Positions 45,191-53,378 of a DNA stretch of 64,000 bases are shown here, one piece after another. A program made the position numbers and the translations under genes. The notes under the pieces were generated by a model. It worked only from the letters and a program-made list of their open reading frames with translations. It did no database searches and was not told the origin of the DNA. Origin of the DNA: Maribacter spongiicola (GTDB lineage: Bacteria > Bacteroidota > Bacteroidia > Flavobacteriales > Flavobacteriaceae); contig NZ_SOAY01000015.1 of assembly GCF_004364165.1 (NCBI RefSeq), positions 92,361 through 156,360 of the forward strand, written 5' to 3'. The stretch's first letter is position 1. Each line of letters opens with the position of its first letter.

Positions 45191-45207
45191 TTGTATATAC
45201 AAATGTA
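45191..45207 (-). promoter_or_regulatory. MarR operator palindrome overlapping a -7 box
   Basis: TTGTATATACAA at 45191-45202 is a perfect 12-base palindrome, the size and A/T type seen for MarR operators. On the minus strand TACATTTG (45207-45200) matches TANNTTTG and overlaps the palindrome, so a bound regulator would block promoter opening. The start codon of the regulator is 13 bases downstream. No TTG lies at the usual -33 distance. Confidence 0.6.
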
Positions 45208-45316
45208 GTTTTATTGTTTATATTTTATATAGTTGGAAGATTAAATTTTTGTTAAAACTATGTAAGAGATTTAGATAAAGAAAAATCGATTATTTTTACC
45301 GTATATAATTTATACT

Positions 45317-45625
45317 ATGGCAGATTTATCACAACAAGATTGGGAAGCGCAATTAGAGAAAGATACTAATGCAATAATTCTCGATGTAAGAACAGAAGAA
45401 GAAATAGAAGAAGGTAGAATTCCGAATTCTATAAATATTGATATTTATAAAGGTCAGGAGTTTGTTGAAGAACTAGAGAAACTTGACAAGACAAAAAATT
45501 ATTACGTGTATTGCAGGTCTGGTGCAAGAAGCGGACAAGCTTGTGCTATAATGAATAGCTTAGGTTTTGATAAAGCCTATAACCTTCAAGGTGGGTTCAT
45601 GAACTGGGAAGGAGAAACCGAATAA
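45317..45625 (+). CDS. rhodanese-like domain protein
   Basis: A 102-residue single rhodanese domain. The start DWEAQLEKDTNAIILDVRTEEEIEEGRIPNS is typical, and the active-site Cys is in VYCRSGARSG, which can carry a persulfide. NLQGGFMNWEGE closes the fold. The protein probably transfers sulfur in the cytosol; its partner is unknown. It is followed by a terminator-like hairpin. Confidence 0.92.
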   Translation: MADLSQQDWEAQLEKDTNAIILDVRTEEEIEEGRIPNSINIDIYKGQEFVEELEKLDKTKNYYVYCRSGARSGQACAIMNSLGFDKAYNLQGGFMNWEGETE

Positions 45626-45647
45626 TTTTATTTCTTTCAGAAAATAG

Positions 45648-45676
45648 ACTCGCTTAACGGCGGGTTTTTTATTTTT
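45648..45676 (+). terminator. intrinsic terminator
   Basis: Stem ACTCGC / GCGGGT (one G-T pair) with loop TTAACG, followed by TTTTTATTTTT. It ends the rhodanese transcript six bases before the DUF2851 start. Confidence 0.75.
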
Positions 45677-45681
45677 ATAAA

Positions 45682-46959
45682 ATGAAGGAAGATTTGCTTC
45701 ATTTTATATGGAAGTATAAAAAGTATCCCATTAACGGGCTCATTTCTACAATGGGTGAAGCGGTACGTGTTTTGGCTACAGGTACCCATAACCATTTAAG
45801 TGGACCAGATTTCTTTAATGCTCAAGTAGAGCTCAATGGTCAATTATGGGCAGGTAATGTTGAGATTCATATAAAATCATCAGATTGGTATGCTCATAAA
45901 CACCAAGAAGACGCTAATTATGACAATGTAATATTACATGTTGTTTGGGAAGATGATGTATCTGTATTTAGAAAAGATGGTAGTGAAATTGCAACTCTGT
46001 CACTTCAAAAATACATACCCTTGAGCATGCTAGAAACCTATCAACAACTTTTTGATAGTAAAAATTACAAGTTCATAAATTGTGAAAGAGAATTTATTGG
46101 TGTAGATCAATTTACTAAAAATAACTGGCTAGATCGCTTGTTTGTTGAGCGTTTAGAGCAGAAATCTATTTTTGTAATCCACTTGCTAGAACATACAAAG
46201 AATGATTGGGAACAGGTTTTGTTTTTAATGTTATTAAAAACTTTTGGTTCTAAAATTAATGGTGAGATCTTCGTTGAAATTGGAAAATCTATTAATTTCT
46301 CTATTATTAGAAAATTATACAAAAAGCAATTAGAATTGTCAAGTCTACTATTTGGACAAGCAAATTTGTTAAAAGGAATACATGAAGAAGATCATTATTA
46401 TAAAGACCTTTTAAGAGAGTATACTTTTTTAAAACACAAGTTTACATTGGTATCCGTATTTAAGTCTCCAGAATTTTTCAGACTTAGACCGCCAAATTTC
46501 CCAACCATACGTTTAGCACAATTAAGCGCTATATATGCCGAAAATAATAATTTGTTTCATGCGTTGATTGAAAATGAAACACCCAACTTTTCTGAAATAT
46601 TAAATGTAGAAACGGCAGATTATTGGGATACGCATTTTAATTTTGGGAAGATTTCAAAAAAGAGCAAAAAGAGATTGACCGATTCGTTTTTGAACTTACT
46701 ATTGATTAATACAATCATTCCTTTGAAATTTACATATCAACGCTATAAGGGTAATGTTGATTATGAAGCATTATTTAAAATGATGTCTATAGTAAAAAAA
46801 GAAGAAAACAGTATAATTGGTAACTTTGAGAAACTAGGGGCTCCTATAGATAATGCCAAAGATTCTCAAACCTATTTACAGTTATATAATAATTACTGTA
46901 AAAAAGACAAATGTTTAGATTGTGCTGTAGGGGCATCTTTAATGAATTTAAAAGTCTAA
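45682..46959 (+). CDS. DUF2851 family protein
   Basis: A 425-residue protein found almost only in Bacteroidota and relatives. The conserved N-terminal block is clear: MKEDLLHFIWKYKKYP, then HNHLSGPDFFNAQVELNGQLWAGNVEIHIKSSDWYAHKH and DNVILHVVWEDD. The pattern of acidic and His residues there (GPDF...VEIH...SDW) resembles a nuclease-like active site, but that is only my inference. A C-terminal Cys cluster (CKKDKCLDCAVG) might bind a metal. The function is unknown. It precedes the PspC and channel genes on the same strand. Confidence 0.85.
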   Translation: MKEDLLHFIWKYKKYPINGLISTMGEAVRVLATGTHNHLSGPDFFNAQVELNGQLWAGNVEIHIKSSDWYAHKHQEDANYDNVILHVVWEDDVSVFRKDGSEIATLSLQKYIPLSMLETYQQLFDSKNYKFINCEREFIGVDQFTKNNWLDRLFVERLEQKSIFVIHLLEHTKNDWEQVLFLMLLKTFGSKINGEIFVEIGKSINFSIIRKLYKKQLELSSLLFGQANLLKGIHEEDHYYKDLLREYTFLKHKFTLVSVFKSPEFFRLRPPNFPTIRLAQLSAIYAENNNLFHALIENETPNFSEILNVETADYWDTHFNFGKISKKSKKRLTDSFLNLLLINTIIPLKFTYQRYKGNVDYEALFKMMSIVKKEENSIIGNFEKLGAPIDNAKDSQTYLQLYNNYCKKDKCLDCAVGASLMNLKV

Positions 46960-46970
46960 TTTTATCACCC

Positions 46971-47198
46971 ATGAACATATTCTATACAACACTACATTAT
47001 TTTCAGAAACGAGGATTTGAGGTTTGTGGTAGAATTGCCGAACGTATGGGTATAAGGGCAAGGGTAGTTAGAACCTCTTTCATTTATCTCACATTTGTAA
47101 CTGTTGGTTTTGGTTTTGCCCTGTATTTATTTTTAGCATTTTGGTTAAGAATAAAAGATTTGATTTACACAAAACGAAATTCTGTTTTTGATTTATAA
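46971..47198 (+). CDS. small PspC-domain protein
   Basis: A 75-residue protein with the PspC domain pattern (VCGRIAERMGIRARVVRTSFIYLTFVTVGFGFALYLFLAFWL) and one long hydrophobic segment near 38-58. PspC proteins sense membrane stress in other bacteria. Here the domain is alone. The start at 46971 (MNIFYTTLHYF) is preferred over an upstream in-frame Met that lies inside DUF2851. It ends three bases before the potassium channel gene, so the two are coupled. Confidence 0.82.
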   Translation: MNIFYTTLHYFQKRGFEVCGRIAERMGIRARVVRTSFIYLTFVTVGFGFALYLFLAFWLRIKDLIYTKRNSVFDL

Positions 47199-47201
47199 AA
47201 T

Positions 47202-48209
47202 ATGATGCAATTATTTCGGTCTAAAATTTACTTGGCATTGACCTTAATGCTAATGGTTTTGGCTTTTGGTGTGCTTGGGTATAGATTTGTTGCAGACTAC
47301 TCTTGGGTCGATGCACTTTATATGACCATAATAACGGTTACCACTGTAGGCTTTTCAGAAGTAAGGCCAATGGGGCCAGAAGGCAAGATATTTACTATAA
47401 TTCTTATTGTTACAAGCGTATTTATAGTTGGTTTCGCTATATCTATAGTTACCGAATACCTACTCTCCAGAAATTCAGTAGAACTGCTAAAAAAGAAGAA
47501 AATGAAGAATGCCATTGCAAATTTAAATCAGCATGTAATCGTTTGCGGCTTTGGTCGAAATGGTATGCAAGCGGCTGAGCGGTTAAAAGCTTACAAGCGA
47601 CCTTTTGTTGTTATAGAGAAGGATAAAGAGGTGATAGAAAGATATGAGGATGATATTCTTTTTATTGAAGGCGATGCCAATGATGACGATGTTTTATTAG
47701 AGGCTTGTATTGGGAAGGCGCAATATTTAATAGCGACATTGCCAGATGATGCTGCCAACTTGTTTGTAGTACTTTCAGCGCGACAATTAAAAAAGAGTCT
47801 TTTTATTATCAGTCGTGCATCTTTGGTCAATTCACAAAAAAAACTAATCTTAGCAGGTGCCGATAAGGTAATTATGCCAGATAAAATTGGTGGCGATCAT
47901 ATGGCGTCATTGGTAGTTATGCCAGATCTTATAACTTTTATGGACAAGCTTTCTGTGGAAGGTGAGCATACCACTAATTTAGAAGAGGTAGCAATTGAAG
48001 ATTTTGCCAATCAGATTGATTGTAATTCGTTGAGAGATTTAGATTTACGTAGAAAAACAGGATGTACAATAATAGGATACATTTCTCCGGATGGTAATTA
48101 TATAATAAATCCGGAAGCAGACATGAAACTTCAGCCTAAAAGTAAGGTCATTGTTTTAGGTAGACCAGAGCAAATAAAGAAATTGAATGAAATGTTCAAT
48201 ATAGAATAA
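47202..48209 (+). CDS. potassium channel with RCK (TrkA-N/TrkA-C) domains
   Basis: A 335-residue membrane protein with two transmembrane helices flanking a pore loop (about 8-28 and 65-88), a TrkA-N nucleotide-binding domain (HVIVCGFGRNGMQAAERL near 108) and a TrkA-C domain at the end. The selectivity filter reads TVTTVGFSE instead of the canonical TVGYGD. The Tyr-to-Phe change is tolerated in some channels, but the Gly-Asp to Ser-Glu change may alter gating or ion selectivity. It probably forms tetramers that respond to NAD-type ligands. Confidence 0.9.
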   Translation: MMQLFRSKIYLALTLMLMVLAFGVLGYRFVADYSWVDALYMTIITVTTVGFSEVRPMGPEGKIFTIILIVTSVFIVGFAISIVTEYLLSRNSVELLKKKKMKNAIANLNQHVIVCGFGRNGMQAAERLKAYKRPFVVIEKDKEVIERYEDDILFIEGDANDDDVLLEACIGKAQYLIATLPDDAANLFVVLSARQLKKSLFIISRASLVNSQKKLILAGADKVIMPDKIGGDHMASLVVMPDLITFMDKLSVEGEHTTNLEEVAIEDFANQIDCNSLRDLDLRRKTGCTIIGYISPDGNYIINPEADMKLQPKSKVIVLGRPEQIKKLNEMFNIE

Positions 48210-48297
48210 TAATCTTTCTATCGTTTATATTTGATTGCATCCATTATTTTTATGATATTGCTAGACTAACTGACTAATTCAAAATAAATTTTAACTT

Positions 48298-49986
48298 ATG
48301 AAGTCTAAACTTCTAACTCTGTTTACTTTTTTATTTCCTATTTTAATTTTTTCTCAAGAACAAGGATTGGATCAACAAATTGATCAAGCTTTCAAGCCAA
48401 TTTCAGATTTCTTCTCGGCGGTGATATTTTTTAATATCTGGCATGATCCAGATATTCCTTTCGTATTGGTTTTATTGGTGGGTAGTGCACTGTTTTTTAC
48501 TTTATATTTTGGCTTTCCGAATATTCGATTTTTCGGTAAGGCAATAAATACAGTTCGTGGAAAATATGAGGATATTGAAAAACATGGTGCAAAAGAATTA
48601 TACGGAGAGGATGGTATTGCTCAAGGTCAAGATTTAACCAATGTAGATATTGAAGACCATCTTGTTAGCTTAGAAAGTGATCTTGCTGTTGATGGTGATA
48701 TTATTGACACGATTAGGGATGAGAGTTCAGATGGTGAGGTAAGCCATTTTCAAGCTTTGGCAACTGCGGTTTCAGGTACTGTAGGTAATGGTAATATAGC
48801 AGGTGTTGCATTGGCAATAGCTCTAGGTGGTCCTGGCGCAACGTTTTGGATGATTATTTGTGGGCTTTTGGGTATGTCAACAAAATTTGTTGAATGTACA
48901 CTAGGGGTGCAGTATAGAGATGTAGGTGAAGATGGTACTGTCTATGGCGGGCCTATGTACTACATAAGTAAAGGTCTAAAAGAAAGAGGTTTTAAAACCC
49001 TAGGTAAAGTAGCTGCTGCAATTTTCGCAATTTTCTGTATAGGTGGTTCTTTCGGTGGTGGTAATGCAGCACAATCTAATCAAGCTACTATTGTAATAAA
49101 AGAACTTTTTAATTGGCAGAGTACGGCGGCAGGTGCAATAGTTGGTCTTGTTTTGGCTATACTAGTTGGTGTTATTATCATTGGCGGTATTAAACGTATT
49201 GCTCAAGTAACGGAAAAAGTGGTTCCATTTATGGCTGTGATGTATGTTGTTGCTTGCTTGTACATCATAATAAGTAATTATGCATTAGTAGATGACGCTA
49301 TAGCCTTAATCGTAGATGAGGCATTTAAGCCAACTGCAATAGGTGTAGGTAGTCTTATCGGTGTGCTTTTGGTAGGATTTAAAAGAGCGGCATTTTCAAA
49401 TGAAGCAGGTGCTGGTTCTGCATCGATCGCGCATTCAGCTGTTAGAACTAAATATTCAGCTTCAGAAGGTTTAGTGGCATTGTTAGAACCATTTATAGAT
49501 ACGGTAGTTATATGTTCAATGACTGCTATTGTAATCATCATCTTTAACTTTGGTGGTGCTTTTACTTACGGTGGTGATGGTACGGGTTCTGTATTAATTG
49601 ATGGTGTTCCTTACGAAGGTGCAGGTATTACGGCTGTGGCATTTGCTGAATATATTCCTTATTCAAATGTATTTTTAACTATCGCAGTGGTATTATTTGC
49701 TGTATCAACAATGATATCGTGGTCTTATTACGGATTACAATCTTGGAAATATTTATTCGGACGTGGTAAAACGGCTGATATGGTTTATAAATTATTGTTC
49801 TGTACGTTTATCGTTATAGGTGCTGCGGCAAGTATGAAATCTATTTGGGATTTCTCCGATGCAATGATATTCGCTATGGTATTCCCGAACATGGTAGGTT
49901 TGTTCTTTTTATTCCCTGTAGTGAAAAAGCAATTGAACAGATACTTAGATGCTATTAAGCTCAAGTATGACGCTATAGAAGATTAA
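48298..49986 (+). CDS. alanine/glycine:cation symporter family protein
   Basis: A 562-residue transporter of the AGCS family that imports alanine or glycine with sodium. Family motifs are GTVGNGNIAGVALAIALGGPGATFWM, YGGPMYYISKGL and FSNEAGAGSASIAHSA. It starts with a signal-like hydrophobic stretch ending SQEQG, then a membrane helix near 55-75. Between VRGKYED and GEVSHFQAL there is an acidic insertion of about 50 residues (98-150) not present in the E. coli type. A TATATTTG box at 48226-48233 may be the -7 element. Confidence 0.9.
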   Translation: MKSKLLTLFTFLFPILIFSQEQGLDQQIDQAFKPISDFFSAVIFFNIWHDPDIPFVLVLLVGSALFFTLYFGFPNIRFFGKAINTVRGKYEDIEKHGAKELYGEDGIAQGQDLTNVDIEDHLVSLESDLAVDGDIIDTIRDESSDGEVSHFQALATAVSGTVGNGNIAGVALAIALGGPGATFWMIICGLLGMSTKFVECTLGVQYRDVGEDGTVYGGPMYYISKGLKERGFKTLGKVAAAIFAIFCIGGSFGGGNAAQSNQATIVIKELFNWQSTAAGAIVGLVLAILVGVIIIGGIKRIAQVTEKVVPFMAVMYVVACLYIIISNYALVDDAIALIVDEAFKPTAIGVGSLIGVLLVGFKRAAFSNEAGAGSASIAHSAVRTKYSASEGLVALLEPFIDTVVICSMTAIVIIIFNFGGAFTYGGDGTGSVLIDGVPYEGAGITAVAFAEYIPYSNVFLTIAVVLFAVSTMISWSYYGLQSWKYLFGRGKTADMVYKLLFCTFIVIGAAASMKSIWDFSDAMIFAMVFPNMVGLFFLFPVVKKQLNRYLDAIKLKYDAIED

Positions 49987-49995
49987 GTCATTAGT

Positions 49996-50874
49996 ATGAA
50001 TTTATTTAAATCCCACTTCAAGTTCAATAAACAAGAACGAAGTGGGATTTTCTTTTTGTTATTTTTCTTGATTATCATTCAATTGGGGTATTATTTATAT
50101 CAGTCCAATTCTGTTGATCAATCATATTCTTTGGTTTTAGAACAAGCGATACAGACTAAAATTGATTCATTAAAAACAGTAGCTTCTAAGAAAGATTCGG
50201 TAAAGGTATACCCCTTCAATCCGAATTTCATTACAGATTTTAAAGGGTACACATTAGGTATGTCGGTTGATGAAATAGATCGGTTGCATGAATTTAGAAA
50301 GAAGGATGAGTTTGTAAATTCTGCTATAGAATTTCAGAATGTGACAAAAGTCTCCGATTCTTTGTTGAGCAGTATTTCTAAATACTTCAAATTTCCAGAA
50401 TGGACTCAAAATACAAACCGTAAGAGTCCTAAATATAAGAACGCATACACAAGTAAACCTATAGATAAAAAAGTCGTTTATAAAGATTTAAATACAGCTA
50501 CTGCAGAAGAGTTACAGCGAATTAATGGTATAGGGGTCAAATTATCGGCAAGAATTATAAAATTTAGAGACCGCTTAGGCGGATTTTTAATTGACGATCA
50601 GTTGTTTGATGTTTATGGTCTAGAGGAAGAAGTTGTAAATAAAGCATTGAAGGAATTTAAGGTGATAAGTAAGCCAAATATTACTAAAATAAATGTAAAT
50701 ACGGCAACAGTTGAAGAACTAGCTAAATTGATATATCTGCAAAAACACGTAGCTCAGGGCATAGTAAATTATCGTAATCTCAACGGAAGTATTAAATCTT
50801 TGAACGAATTATTAAAAATAGAAGAATTTCCGTCAGAACGAATTGATAGAATTACTTTATATTTGTCGTTATAA
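49996..50874 (+). CDS. helix-hairpin-helix protein, membrane anchored
   Basis: A 292-residue protein with one N-terminal transmembrane helix (about 17-33, SGIFFLLFFLIIIQLGYYLY) and two C-terminal ComEA-type HhH units: DLNTATAEELQRINGIGVKLSARIIKFRDRLGGF and NVNTATVEELAKLIYLQKHVAQGIVNYRNLNGS. ComEA proteins bind DNA during uptake, but this arrangement is common in Flavobacteriia and a competence role is not established. It follows the symporter by nine bases. The first 20 codons contain a strong hairpin. Confidence 0.85.
   Translation: MNLFKSHFKFNKQERSGIFFLLFFLIIIQLGYYLYQSNSVDQSYSLVLEQAIQTKIDSLKTVASKKDSVKVYPFNPNFITDFKGYTLGMSVDEIDRLHEFRKKDEFVNSAIEFQNVTKVSDSLLSSISKYFKFPEWTQNTNRKSPKYKNAYTSKPIDKKVVYKDLNTATAEELQRINGIGVKLSARIIKFRDRLGGFLIDDQLFDVYGLEEEVVNKALKEFKVISKPNITKINVNTATVEELAKLIYLQKHVAQGIVNYRNLNGSIKSLNELLKIEEFPSERIDRITLYLSL
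50008..50055 (+). terminator. terminator-like hairpin inside the 5' end of the HhH gene
   Basis: Perfect 12-base stem AAATCCCACTTC (50008-50019) / GAAGTGGGATTT (50039-50050), followed by TCTTTTTG. It lies 22 bases past the symporter stop but within codons 5-18 of the next gene. It could end part of the symporter transcript. It may equally be a consequence of the encoded residues. Confidence 0.5.
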
Positions 50875-50884
50875 AAAAAACGCT

Positions 50885-52054
50885 ATGCAAAGTATGTACT
50901 TCACCGAAGAACATCAACTATTTAGGGCCAGCCTAAAAGATTTTTTACAGAAAGAAGTTGTTCCTTATATCGATAAATGGGAAGAAACTGGAACCATAGA
51001 AAGGTTCATCTGGAAGAAATTTGGTGATATGGGCTATTTTGGTCTGGCAACTCCTGAAGAAGATGGTGGTCTTGGTCTTGATCTTTTTTATACAATTATC
51101 TTTTTAGAAGAATTGCAAAAAGTAAATTCTAGCGGATTTGCTGCTGCAATGTGGGCTCACGCATATTTGGCGATGACTCACCTAAATAAAGAAGCAGATT
51201 CTTTTTTAAAGGAAAAATATTTACGCCCTAGTGTAGATGGCGATAAAATTGGGTGTCTTTGTATATCTGAACCTTTTGGTGGTAGTGATGTGGCCGCAAT
51301 GAGAACAACTGCGATTAAGCAAGGTGATCATTATGTGTTGAACGGATCTAAAACTTTTATTACCAATGGGGTCTATGCCGATTATATGATCGTTGCGGCA
51401 AAAACAAGTCCTGATTTAGGGCATAAGGGCATCAGTATTTTTACTGTAGATCGCAATAGTGTAGGGGTAACGGCTAACAAATTAAATAAATTAGGTTGGC
51501 GAGCTTCGGACACTGCAGAATTAGCATTCGATAATGTCAAAATACCTGTAGAGAATCTAATGGGTGTTGAAAACATGGGATTTTCTTATATAATGGAGCA
51601 TTTTGCATTAGAAAGATTAATTATGGGTGTTAACGCTCATGCACGTTCGGAACATGCTTTAGACTATGCTTTAAATTACATGTCAGAAAGAGAAGCTTTT
51701 GGCAAATCTATTAACCAATTTCAAGCATTACGACATAGGGTGGTAGATCTACATGCCGATATAGACATGTGTAAAGAATATAATTATTCTGTTGCCTATA
51801 GACTTGATAAAGGTCAATATGTGGTTAAAGAAGCCACCATTTCTAAATTAAAATCTACAAAAGTGGCTGATGAGGTCGCTTACGAATGTTTGCAGTTTTT
51901 AGGTGGTTATGGTTATATTGAAGATTACCCTATGGCACGTAATTTTAGAGATAGTAGATTAGGGCCTATAGGTGGTGGAACCTCAGAAATATTAAGAGAG
52001 ATTATTTCTAAAATCATTATCGATAAGAAAGAATATAAGCCAGCTACAGTATAG
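50885..52054 (+). CDS. acyl-CoA dehydrogenase family protein
   Basis: A flavoprotein of about 389 residues that forms the first double bond in fatty-acyl-CoA or a related thioester. FAD/substrate motifs are CLCISEPFGGSDVAAMRTTA, NGSKTFITNG and QALRHRVVDLHADIDM. The C-terminal loop GPIGGGTSEILREII has Gly where medium-chain enzymes carry the catalytic Glu, whereas FALERLIMGV supplies a Glu at the position used by long-chain and isovaleryl enzymes. The start at 50885 (MQSMYFTEEHQLF) is preferred; a longer frame overlaps the HhH gene. Confidence 0.92.
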   Translation: MQSMYFTEEHQLFRASLKDFLQKEVVPYIDKWEETGTIERFIWKKFGDMGYFGLATPEEDGGLGLDLFYTIIFLEELQKVNSSGFAAAMWAHAYLAMTHLNKEADSFLKEKYLRPSVDGDKIGCLCISEPFGGSDVAAMRTTAIKQGDHYVLNGSKTFITNGVYADYMIVAAKTSPDLGHKGISIFTVDRNSVGVTANKLNKLGWRASDTAELAFDNVKIPVENLMGVENMGFSYIMEHFALERLIMGVNAHARSEHALDYALNYMSEREAFGKSINQFQALRHRVVDLHADIDMCKEYNYSVAYRLDKGQYVVKEATISKLKSTKVADEVAYECLQFLGGYGYIEDYPMARNFRDSRLGPIGGGTSEILREIISKIIIDKKEYKPATV

Positions 52055-52090
52055 TTATCTAAATTAAAATTTTAAAAATCAGTTTAAAGG

Positions 52091-52120
52091 TTGTCTGTTT
52101 CAATATAGTTGTTATATTTG
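52091..52120 (+). promoter_or_regulatory. promoter of rpsU
   Basis: TTG (52091-52093), exactly 19 bases, then TATATTTG (52113-52120): a full match to the Bacteroidota consensus. The predicted leader of about 28 bases contains the unusual Shine-Dalgarno sequence. Confidence 0.75.
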
Positions 52121-52140
52121 CAGCCTTAATCACAAAAGAG

Positions 52141-52147
52141 AGGAGGT
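52141..52147 (+). promoter_or_regulatory. perfect Shine-Dalgarno sequence of rpsU
   Basis: AGGAGGT, fully complementary to the 16S rRNA 3' tail, lies seven bases before the rpsU ATG. I noticed no comparable sequence at the other gene starts I looked at closely. In Bacteroidota the anti-SD is normally masked with the help of bS21, so an SD on the bS21 gene itself is consistent with autoregulation. Confidence 0.85.
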
Positions 52148-52154
52148 TTAGCCC

Positions 52155-52349
52155 ATGTTAATAATACCAGTAAAAGAAGGAGAAAACATCGATAGAGCTT
52201 TAAAGCGTTTCAAACGTAAGTTCGATAAGACAGGTACAATGAGACAGTTACGTAAGCGTCAACAGTTCAATAAGCCATCAGTTGTTCGTAGAGCACAAAT
52301 ACAAAAAGCAGAATATATTCAAGGTCTAAGAGATCAAGAGGAAGTTTAG
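52155..52349 (+). CDS. rpsU: 30S ribosomal protein bS21
   Basis: A 64-residue basic ribosomal protein (MLIIPVKEGENIDRALKRF...KTGTMRQLRKRQQFNKPSV). In Flavobacterium it helps sequester the 16S rRNA 3' end so that most mRNAs do not use an SD. The C-terminal tail (QKAEYIQGLRDQEEV) includes the tyrosine-containing extension typical of this phylum. Expression is likely controlled through its strong SD: low bS21 frees the anti-SD and raises its own translation. A terminator follows. Confidence 0.95.
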   Translation: MLIIPVKEGENIDRALKRFKRKFDKTGTMRQLRKRQQFNKPSVVRRAQIQKAEYIQGLRDQEEV

Positions 52350-52369
52350 ACTTTGTACTAGAAAATAGA

Positions 52370-52398
52370 AAATCCCGCAAATTGCGGGATTTTTTTTG
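52370..52398 (+). terminator. intrinsic terminator of rpsU
   Basis: Stem AATCCCGC / GCGGGATT with a short AAATT loop and an eight-base T run, 21 bases after the rpsU stop. Confidence 0.92.
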
Positions 52399-52439
52399 CT
52401 CAAAATTCAACTGACTTAAAACTTTAATACCTTTAGGTT

Positions 52440-53330
52440 ATGTTTTTAGTAGAATTTATTTCATATCTCGCTTTAGAAAAAAATTATTCAGCGCATACAA
52501 CCAATGCGTATGAAAAGGATATTTCTGAGTTTAGCTTGTTTTGTAGGTCTAATTATGAAATAGAGGACATAGATGCCATAGCGTATAATATCGTTCGTTT
52601 TTGGATCGTAGAATTATCTGAAAGAAAAATTGATAATCGCTCTATCAATAGAAAAATAGCATCATTAAAGGCGTATTATAAATTTCTTCAAAAAATAGGG
52701 CAATCAGATATTAATCCTCTAAACAAGCATAAAGCATTAAAAACGGCCAAGAAAGTTGAAATTCCTTTTTCCGAGACCGAAATGGAAAATGTATTAACGC
52801 AAATTGAATATTCCGATGACTTTGAGGGTGTTAGAGATGAGTTGTTGATACATGTATTGTATGTTACAGGTATGCGTAGGGCAGAGGTAATAGCATTGAA
52901 AGTAAACGATGTTGATTTTGAAACCATGACAATAAAGGTTTTAGGTAAACGTAATAAAGAGCGAATATTACCGATGTTAGTTGAAACCAAAGATAAATTT
53001 AAAGATTATCTCATTAGACGAGATGAGTTGAATGACTTAGTTGATGAAAGAATAATGTTCTTGACTAAATCAGGCAATAAATTGTACGAAACACTTGTTT
53101 ATAGATTAATAAAAAAGTATTTTAGAGAGGTTTCCTCGAAGGTAAAGATTAGTCCGCATATTCTAAGGCATACCTTTGCTACACATCTTTTGAATAAGGG
53201 TGCAGATTTGAATGCTGTGAAAGAGTTGTTGGGTCATTCTAGTTTGGCTTCTACCCAGGTGTATACACATAATAGTATAGCTGAGTTAAAGAAAGTTCAT
53301 GCAAAGGCACATCCAAGAGGGAGTAAATAA
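52440..53330 (+). CDS. xerC: tyrosine recombinase XerC-like
   Basis: A 296-residue site-specific recombinase with an N-terminal SAM-like core-binding domain (FISYLALEKNYSAHTTNAYEKDISEF) and the catalytic domain. The active-site set is complete: Arg in TGMRRAEVIAL, Lys in KVLGKRNKER, HILRHTFATHLL (HxxR), LLGHSS (His), and the Tyr nucleophile in TQVYTH near the C terminus. It resolves chromosome dimers at dif with XerD. It sits in the housekeeping cluster rpsU-xerC-hpf, so it is not an integrase of a mobile element. Confidence 0.93.
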   Translation: MFLVEFISYLALEKNYSAHTTNAYEKDISEFSLFCRSNYEIEDIDAIAYNIVRFWIVELSERKIDNRSINRKIASLKAYYKFLQKIGQSDINPLNKHKALKTAKKVEIPFSETEMENVLTQIEYSDDFEGVRDELLIHVLYVTGMRRAEVIALKVNDVDFETMTIKVLGKRNKERILPMLVETKDKFKDYLIRRDELNDLVDERIMFLTKSGNKLYETLVYRLIKKYFREVSSKVKISPHILRHTFATHLLNKGADLNAVKELLGHSSLASTQVYTHNSIAELKKVHAKAHPRGSK

Positions 53331-53378
53331 TTTTTGTATAATCAGGCTCATTTTTAATAAGCCATAAATTTTCTGACT

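Noticed and set aside
52440-53330. Tyrosine recombinase as evidence for an integrated element
   Set aside because: It sits in the conserved rpsU-xerC-hpf context, has the full XerC signature, and no attachment-site duplication or foreign genes are seen around it or the tRNAs.
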